In this document: one piece after another, positions 58,801-64,000 of the stretch
Layout: every line of letters starts with the position of its first letter
Position numbering within the stretch: position 1 is the first letter of the stretch
Source of the DNA: Branchiostoma floridae
Lineage: Eukaryota; Chordata; Leptocardii; Amphioxiformes; Branchiostomatidae
DNA: 64,000 nucleotides
Assembly: GCF_000003815.2 (NCBI RefSeq)
Contig: NC_049980.1
Coordinates: 30,615,195-30,679,194, forward strand
Direction: 5' to 3'
Program-made: the position numbers and the translations under genes
The notes under the pieces: model-generated
The model's input: the letters and a program-made list of their open reading frames with translations, nothing else
Databases searched by the model: none
Told to the model about the DNA's origin: nothing

Positions 58801-59052
58801 TCAGCAGTAATGTCATGTATATGTGTGTAAATTCTTTTAAATGCTTTCTTTTCGCTATCCAGCTTTTGTATCAAACATGCCAGCTAACTTATTCATTTTA
58901 TAATTTCCTTCTTTCATATTTTATTCACAGATGTGGTAAAGCTGCTGGAAGGCGCCCTGCTGACCTGTCCCGATCACCACGATAGGCTTTCCTCATCACC
59001 ATCAAAGGGGGCATGTATGGGGAGGGAGCAGACCGTTCATGCAATGGGATAG
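52877..59052 (+). CDS. DED-pseudokinase (death effector domain plus TKL-type kinase-like domain), 10 exons
   Basis: Exons: 52877-53150, 53520-54080, 54779-54877, 55495-55672, 55964-56070, 57602-57819, 57962-58107, 58266-58315, 58471-58617, 58931-59052 (TAG). All are in phase; 633 aa. Residues 1-90 form a death effector domain (YDLFLRISQNLN, KGDLSLLVTLMTKIKRADF). Residues about 92-280 are a helical region of unknown function. From about 330 there is a kinase fold: GKGSFSTVY (339-347), VVRLIGVC, MEYMPGGSL, VAPENL, FSFGIVLWEI and a final RPTM. The catalytic points are changed: Arg359 at the VAIK lysine, HGN (462-464) for HRD, Thr466 and Lys469 for the loop Lys and Asn, and GFC for DFG. It is RIPK-like in fold and probably a scaffold in death or immune signalling rather than an enzyme. 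Confidence 0.88.
54444..54567 (+). repeat. Copy of the DED-gene 5' flank inside intron 2
   Basis: The block starting 'tactcacctggaaggtcat' through 'ccgcaccaagctataaacg' and 'ttctacagtaa' also occurs upstream of both DED genes (52550-52690 and 59865-59970). Its presence in an intron suggests that an older copy's promoter was captured by duplication or recombination. Confidence 0.8.
54931..55117. mobile_element. MITE with nested inverted repeats, intron 3 of the DED gene
   Basis: Outer 'aatctccaagcagat' and 'atctgcctggagatt' are inverted. Inner 'aagatagtatcaaa' and 'tttgatactatctt' are also inverted. Member of the 'ctccaagcag' group. Confidence 0.85.
56127..57395. mobile_element. Non-autonomous TIR element, 1269 bp, with TA flanks
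   Basis: Termini 'cagtcaaacctgccc' and 'gggcaggtttgaccg' are inverted and lie inside TA on both sides. Just inside, both ends carry a direct subterminal copy of 'ctcagcgaccacctg' plus 'tcgaccgcttttt'. No transposase is found. A second MITE (56834-57008) is inserted within it. It occupies most of the intron between the two N-lobe/C-lobe exons of the kinase-like domain. Confidence 0.85.
56834..57008. mobile_element. Nested palindromic MITE, 175 bp
   Basis: The left half 'tactctacgagcagagg' and right half 'cctctgctcggagagta' extend into a near-complete palindrome around 'agaaagcccgataaaaacg'. Flanked on both sides by 'acagtacagt', a likely target duplication. Confidence 0.88.
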
Positions 59053-60154
59053 TATTGGAACTCCACATAGAGCACCCACTGCTGTAACCAGTCAGGCGTT
59101 GACATTTTGTACTAAGAGCTAACAGCATGGCTTTGTGCATTGTGTAACAGTGCACATGTGTGCTCAAGGGTTTGTTTGTAACAACATTTCTGATAGAAGT
59201 ATATGCCCGGCCGTGTGTAGAATTAAAGACGCTAGTCTTCGGTTTGTACAAGTACGACAGAAGTATGACATGGGTAGACAATAGATGTAATGCGTAGGTG
59301 TATGAACTTAAACACACGATGCAAGAAATGTATAGAATTGGTCAAGGCAATTCATGATTAATCACTTTACTGATGTAACGACTAAATGTGAACGAAGAGT
59401 TAACAGTATGTAGTAAGAAACCACTAAAAAGATTACTTACTTTGTTTCCAGTGATTAGATTTTGGTGTGCTCGTTTAGAAAAGACCACAACTTAGAATAA
59501 TTATACAATAGCATAGATAAATGGTATTCAAAGAAATGCACGTATTTGAAATGTAGTCATGAAATTGTTCATACTGTTAAGTTAATGTCATGTCTCTGAG
59601 TTCTTGAGGTCAATATAAAAAGCGTCTTTTTATGGAGGCTTATCATGTTTTCTTAACGATACGGATACATAATGTCCAATGCATACTCAACGTACGTGGT
59701 TAGAACTGTTAAAAGCAAAGACAAATAAGAACATCCCCTTTGATTCAGATTGTAGCTGGTGTGATTCCTTATAATGGGACCATATTCTACACAATAACCC
59801 AGTAACCACAGCCCAACAGGTAACGTTACCCCAGGCCTGTTTAGCCTTGAACAAAGGTCGCGACTCACCTGGAAGGTGATGACCTTAAGACAACAATAGG
59901 ACCGCACCAAGCTATAAACGAGAGGGGGGTCAAATTTGTTATATATATTATCAGGTAATTCTACAGTAAGAAATTCATTTGTGCTTAGGGAAAGGGTGTT
60001 TAGTTTTTGTCTAAATTTAGAGACAGAACTAAACTCAAGTTCAAACACCATTTATCCCCCTCCCAACCCCCCCCCCCTTGACATGACGGAACTTAAGGTG
60101 TAGGGGGATTCTAGCGGGACAGGTGAGTACGCCATATTTGACTGAAGAGTAAGA
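59053..60154 (+). promoter_or_regulatory. 3' flank of the DED gene and duplicated 5' flank of the next DED copy
   Basis: Colinear with 51150-52876 apart from the mariner insertion. Conserved words include 'atgacatgggtagac', 'gaggtcaatataaaa', 'ggtaacgttacccca' and 'aggaccgcaccaagctataa'. A minus-strand open frame here (59653-60051) is not preserved in the other copy, so I do not call it coding. Confidence 0.5.
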
Positions 60155-60428
60155 ATGGCTGAAACCTCTCGTTACGATCTCTTTCTGGAGATCTCACAAA
60201 ACCTTAACAAGACAGAATGCAGGGATCTTCGCACCTTTGTAGGAAGCAATCGACTTTTGCCAGGTAGAGACCTCCAGGATATGGATCCTCAACAGATCTT
60301 TGTGAAACTAGAACACAAGGGGAAGTTGAAGACCGGAGACCTCTCACTAGTTGTCGACCTTATGACAAAGATCGAAAGAGACGACTTTGCAAAGGAGGCG
60401 AAGCGGATTGCTGCTCAAGAGAGGAAAG
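60155..60428 (+). CDS. First exon of a second DED-pseudokinase gene (partial or interrupted)
   Basis: Starts MAETSRYDLFLEISQNLN and ends in the same phase 1 position with a GT donor as the exon at 52877-53150, with identical length (274 bases). About four fifths of its residues match. It encodes a whole DED with the RDDF version of the RxDL-like motif. No downstream exons are seen. A DIRS-type retrotransposon follows within about 1.2 kb on the other strand, so the gene either has a very long first intron or is broken by the insertion. Confidence 0.75.
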
Positions 60429-61655
60429 GTGGGAATAGATGCCATCTTTAATGTGTAATCGTACTCGTTCGTAAGTTGTGTTGCCACAAGGTAGACCTAA
60501 ACTAGTCTTATTGTCAACATAACGGTTGAGTAAGCATGGAAAGGATTCGATAAAAGACGAAACGTGCATTTTACGTGTGTATCATGTACATATGTTATGT
60601 ACATGCAGTATGCTACTGTACGTAACGGTTGGTGTCGCTAGACCAACATTTTTACTCCGCAAAAAAGTGTTTTACAATTCATGAATTTTGCCGACACCAG
60701 GAGAATAAAGATGTGGTCTGAGACAAGATCGGGTTTGGCAGGTATAACAATTTATTCCTCGTACGGGAAAACAAACAAATAAGTATAACAAACAGTCTGA
60801 GTCACATCAGAGAAACAGTAATACAAATGACGTCACATGATAGTATTTTAGGGGGTAATTCCCATGGGGATAAACAGCATGTTGATCGCGTACTGGGCTA
60901 TGGACATCCAAATATCATGACATTGTCAGACGTGGGAAAATACAAACAACATTGTTTTCAGGTTAAAGCTCACAAATCTAACCACTTAGCTTACGAAAAC
61001 AGCATGCAAGCAACACTGCGAAGGAAGCATCGCAGCAAGCTTTAAATAACGAAACAGAGGAACTGCAGAGAACGAAACCTAAAAATTGCAACGAAAACTC
61101 AATCGTCCGTTGGGACTAATGGGCTACGAAAACAAAGGCAAAATGAAAGAACAAGGAGTGATATAAGTAAGGCACGGCAGTGTTGAAGTACCATTGGAGG
61201 ACTAGAAGTAGTGACTAAGCGATACAAATGTTATCTACACAATAGCTGCTCGTCTTACACAGAGTGGATAAGTGGGCAAACTGGACATGGCTGCTGGAGA
61301 CACTTTAAAGTGAGGCTGAAACATGAACAAAATACAAAATGCTACTCGTACAAAACGGTACTTACTACTCAACAGCACTATACTAAACAAGGAAGTAGGG
61401 TGCGTCTTGCGCTAAGGCTAAAGGGAGGGCTACGTAAACAACAATCTTTAACGTCTTAAACCGTTAACAAATTTTACTCTACAAACATAGGGTAATATAA
61501 GTACCTACTGCTATACAATGTTATAGGACGCATCTTGCGCTAAGGCTACCATTAAAGCTACGTGAACCAAAAACTTGTGACGCACCTGTCACCAATGCTC
61601 TATACTGGGATCAACATACAATCCCAAGATAATCTAGAGTACCTAATGCACCCAC
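60429..61655. other. Intron or flank, likely including the 3' terminal part of the DIRS-type element
   Basis: No coding sequence found. A direct pair of segments ('tcttgcgctaaggcta' plus 'gctacgt.aac') lies at about 61405-61440 and 61532-61567. Such internal repeats are usual near the ends of tyrosine-recombinase retroelements (split or inverted termini). 'ggtgtcgctagacc' (60630) and 'tgccgacaccagg' (60687) may mark a terminus. The exact boundary is not determined. Confidence 0.4.
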
Positions 61656-62654
61656 CTAAGGTCTAATATAAGACTTGAACGCATCTGAGGACCACCTCCC
61701 TAGTGCTCGCAACTGTGTGTCGGGGACACCATTAAGTGATGCATGTGTAGCAGCCCCGATACGGAAAGAGTGAACTGTGAATGCACGTGGATCAAGGTTT
61801 AGATAAGTGACGCATTTTCTCAGTGTGTTTGAAAACAGGTCACTGGAAACAGGGCGGCCGTCCCTACGCAGGAAGAGGTAACCTACGCACTTCCCCCGCA
61901 GGGCTAAGTATGTGTTCATGTTGGCTACTGGGCAGTACAAACTGCTGGCGTGGGGAGATACGGCGATGGTAGCGGGGCGACTTGGGTTGCCGTGCTTATA
62001 CGTGCGGAAGGTGACCAATAAAGATGGTGTGTGAGGGGTTGTGTACTGTATGTTAACGTCGGCTAGTTGTAGGGTGTGGTTTGACGAACCCGTGACCGTT
62101 ACTTCCCCGATGCGTGCCAAGGTGAAATAGCTGAAGAGAAACAGGGCTTTGAAAAGCTGCTGGTCATATGCGTGAGTGATTACTGAAGGTAAGGAGTCAA
62201 GTAGGGACTTGAGGATGGAAGGGCTAATCGGTCTCCTCCCGTCTGGGGTTTGGGACTTGCGGGCTGCATGCATGAGTTTTTGTATAAGGAATGATTGCGT
62301 GGGGTCAGGGAAGTTCAGCAACTTATGGACAAAGGCGATAGCAGAGAGTTTGGAAGAGATGGATGAGGCAACGAAGCCTTTATTGTGCATGTGCGCTATG
62401 AATTGGGAGACGAGAGATGTGGCAACCGGGGGAACGGCCAGGTCCTTTCTGTAGATATCTAAGGTGAATTGGCGAAATGTCTGCCATGCCTGGCGGTAAG
62501 CGCGAAGAGTGGAAGGAGCAAGGGAGGACGTTAAGAGGTCTGTCACTGTTCTATTAAGGCCGACGGCTGCAGGTGTGACGGGATCGGCGATGGGTGCGGA
62601 TCCATATTTGGGTAGGTCTGACGGAAGCGGGCAACCTGCAAGCGAGACAAGGAG
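61656..62654 (-). CDS. Tyrosine recombinase of a DIRS-order retrotransposon
   Basis: The frame is open from 62654 to the stop at 61656. A recognisable N-terminal SAM-like core-binding part (STLRAYRQAWQTFRQF) is followed by the catalytic part: first Arg in LARIGEVTV, His-x-x-Arg in HSFRIGAATH, Trp in LGRWSSD and Tyr in KSYIRP. All catalytic residues are intact. It would integrate circular element DNA in the nucleus. There is no ATG before the domain (the first in-frame ATG is deep inside it) and the start overlaps the RT frame by 112 bases. It is therefore probably made as a fusion by -1 frameshifting. Confidence 0.85.
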   Translation of the reverse strand, partial: LLVSLAGCPLPSDLPKYGSAPIADPVTPAAVGLNRTVTDLLTSSLAPSTLRAYRQAWQTFRQFTLDIYRKDLAVPPVATSLVSQFIAHMHNKGFVASSISSKLSAIAFVHKLLNFPDPTQSFLIQKLMHAARKSQTPDGRRPISPSILKSLLDSLPSVITHAYDQQLFKALFLFSYFTLARIGEVTVTGSSNHTLQLADVNIQYTTPHTPSLLVTFRTYKHGNPSRPATIAVSPHASSLYCPVANMNTYLALRGKCVGYLFLRRDGRPVSSDLFSNTLRKCVTYLNLDPRAFTVHSFRIGAATHASLNGVPDTQLRALGRWSSDAFKSYIRP

Positions 62655-64000
62655 TCAGCCATATCATTTTGAGAGCCGGGCACGTGAGTCGCCCGACAGA
62701 GAATGTTATGTCTTAAAGACATCAGCACAAAATGGCGCACTAGGGGCATGATTAAGGGGTTTTTTGAGGTTTGACGGTTGATTATATGGACCAGGGCTGC
62801 GTTATCAGTGTGTAAGAGAATACTTCTGTTGGACCATTGTTGACCCCAGAGATGTAGGGCAACTACGATAGGGTAGAATTCTAGAATGGTGATGTTACGC
62901 GAGCGTAAGGAGGGAGGCCATGCTCCGTAGAACCATGCTGTCCCACAGACCCCACCGTAGCCAAGAGACGCAGCAGCGTCGGTGAAGAGATGTAAAGTCG
63001 AATTTGATGCGAAAGCCTCATCTAAGAAAAAGGACCGACCGTTGAAATCGGTCAAGAAGTTGAGCCACATTTGGAGATCTTGGTGGACTTGTAAGGTAAG
63101 AGGAATGAGACTGTCGTTTTGATGTCGTGATTTTGTGAGGTCAATAAGGCGGCGCAAGAAGGCGCGCCCCGGACGTACAACTTGGCAGACATGGTTTAAG
63201 AGACCAATGAGGGATTGAATTTGTTTCAGGCTTGCACTGCGGCGTGTCAAAAAGGAATGTACCTGTTCGCGGCATTTTTGTAATTTGTCTAAGGGGAGTC
63301 TGGCCTCCATCGCTATCGTGTCTAGTTCTATTCCCAAAAATGACATGACGGTGTCAGGTGGGAATGTTTTCTCCTCTGAAAGGGGAACCCCCACATCAAG
63401 GCACATGACCTTGAAAGCTATAAGATCATGGTGACACTTTTGGAAGGTTTTGTTGGCGAAAAGGAAATCGTCAAGAATATGTGTGGGAAACTGGATATTG
63501 AGTTTGTTACGGGCAATCCATTCTAAGGTTGAACTAAAGGATTCAAAGATAGCGCATGACGTGGAACATCCCATTGGCAAACACCTGTCGAAGTAGAAGT
63601 TTCCGTTCCAGTAAAAGCCAAGAAGATGATGGTCGTTGGGATGGACAGGGATTAGACGGAAAGCTGACTCGATATCGGTTTTGGCCAGGAAACAGCCAGG
63701 GCCGAGGGTTTTTATGTGCTGAATGGCGTTGTCAATAGTAGCATACGAAACAGAGGACAATTCTGTGGGAATGCCGTCGTTGATTGAAGACCCGGGGGGG
63801 TAGGAGAGGTCATGAATGAGTCTAAATTTTCCAGGAGTCTTTTTGGGAACTGCGTATAAAGGGGAAAGACACAGGTTTTCTAGTGGTGGGAATGAAAATG
63901 GTCCAGCAACCCGCGTAGACTCAAGTTCTTGTTGTAATTTTTCCGAAATTGGGGCAAAATGTGATGAATTGGCTGGGGAGGGAATGTTAAGGGTCGGTTT
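62543..64000 (-). CDS. Reverse transcriptase and RNase H of a DIRS-order retrotransposon (N-terminus outside window)
   Basis: Open from the window edge to TGA at 62543. RT motifs: GKFRLIHDLSYPPGSSIND, first Asp in AKTDIESAFRL, LPMGCS, and the Asp pair in HILDDFLF. RNase H motifs: LFTDAAASLGYGG, ILEFYPIVVALHLWG, LLHTDNAALV and DMADSLSR. No methyltransferase domain lies between RNase H and recombinase, which favours a Ngaro-like over a DIRS1-like assignment; I am not sure of the subfamily. The gag-like ORF and the 5' end would be to the right of the window. No stops or frameshifts interrupt it, so the copy looks recent. Confidence 0.88.
   Translation of the reverse strand, partial: KPTLNIPSPANSSHFAPISEKLQQELESTRVAGPFSFPPLENLCLSPLYAVPKKTPGKFRLIHDLSYPPGSSINDGIPTELSSVSYATIDNAIQHIKTLGPGCFLAKTDIESAFRLIPVHPNDHHLLGFYWNGNFYFDRCLPMGCSTSCAIFESFSSTLEWIARNKLNIQFPTHILDDFLFANKTFQKCHHDLIAFKVMCLDVGVPLSEEKTFPPDTVMSFLGIELDTIAMEARLPLDKLQKCREQVHSFLTRRSASLKQIQSLIGLLNHVCQVVRPGRAFLRRLIDLTKSRHQNDSLIPLTLQVHQDLQMWLNFLTDFNGRSFFLDEAFASNSTLHLFTDAAASLGYGGVCGTAWFYGAWPPSLRSRNITILEFYPIVVALHLWGQQWSNRSILLHTDNAALVHIINRQTSKNPLIMPLVRHFVLMSLRHNILCRATHVPGSQNDMADSLSRLQVARFRQTYPNMDPHPSPIPSHLQPSALIEQ
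62606..62612 (-). promoter_or_regulatory. Putative -1 ribosomal frameshift heptamer
   Basis: CCCAAAT read in the RT frame as C-CCA-AAT has the X-XXY-YYZ form. Slipping back one base gives CCC-AAA-TAT, which is exactly the recombinase frame. It is followed after two bases by GGATC ... GATCC, able to form a short stem. It lies 61 bases before the RT stop. Confidence 0.5.

Noticed and set aside
59653..60051. 132-codon minus-strand open frame upstream of the second DED gene, with a partial counterpart at 52339-52599
   Set aside because: Only the duplicated DNA core matches. The frame is broken in the other copy beyond the shared block, so it is shared DNA rather than a conserved protein.

Overview
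The window reads as animal genomic DNA, most likely an amphioxus (Branchiostoma) assembly. Supporting this are long genes with many short GT-AG exons, very dense small inverted-repeat elements, tRNA-derived SINEs, two N gaps (100 and 370 bases), and a gene set of death-fold proteins typical of cephalochordates. The species call is inference; I could not run a search. The ORFs longer than about 60 codons that carry no recognised domain are mostly intronic or repeat noise. I rebuilt the real genes by hand from splice sites, reading phase and protein motifs.

Layout. Positions 1-5100 hold degenerate tRNA-like SINE copies around a long GT tract, unannotated DNA and a CpG-rich promoter. Positions 5109-38793 (+) carry a complete ANKDD1 orthologue: eleven ankyrin repeats, almost exactly one per exon, an acidic linker and a C-terminal death domain. 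It has two mutually compatible first exons 10 kb apart. Its introns are full of mobile elements: two families of palindromic MITEs, a TTAA-flanked element, and Penelope-like debris with hammerhead-ribozyme-like cores, including a GIY-YIG endonuclease fragment framed by inverted copies of the terminal repeat. Positions 42465-47029 (-) carry a complete nine-exon caspase with an N-terminal death domain and intact His/Cys catalytic residues.

Positions 48101-50320 contain a decayed death-effector-domain (DED) exon and an orphan terminal exon of a family-4 glycosyltransferase domain. From 51138 to the right there is a tandem array of a DED gene. It consists of the 3' tail of one copy (interrupted by a small mariner element), a full copy at 52877-59052 (+) encoding a DED plus a TKL-type pseudokinase with all catalytic motifs altered, and the first exon of a further copy at 60155. 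Start codons are 7,278 bp apart. Positions 61656-64000 (-) are a tyrosine-recombinase retrotransposon of the DIRS order: RT-RNase H and recombinase in overlapping frames, joined by an apparent -1 frameshift site.

Taken together, three unrelated death-fold genes (death domain with ankyrin repeats, death-domain caspase, DED pseudokinase) and a glycosyltransferase fragment lie within 64 kb. The DED part is expanding by local duplication, as expected of a cell-death or innate-immune locus. A functional link between these neighbours is inferred from family knowledge only.
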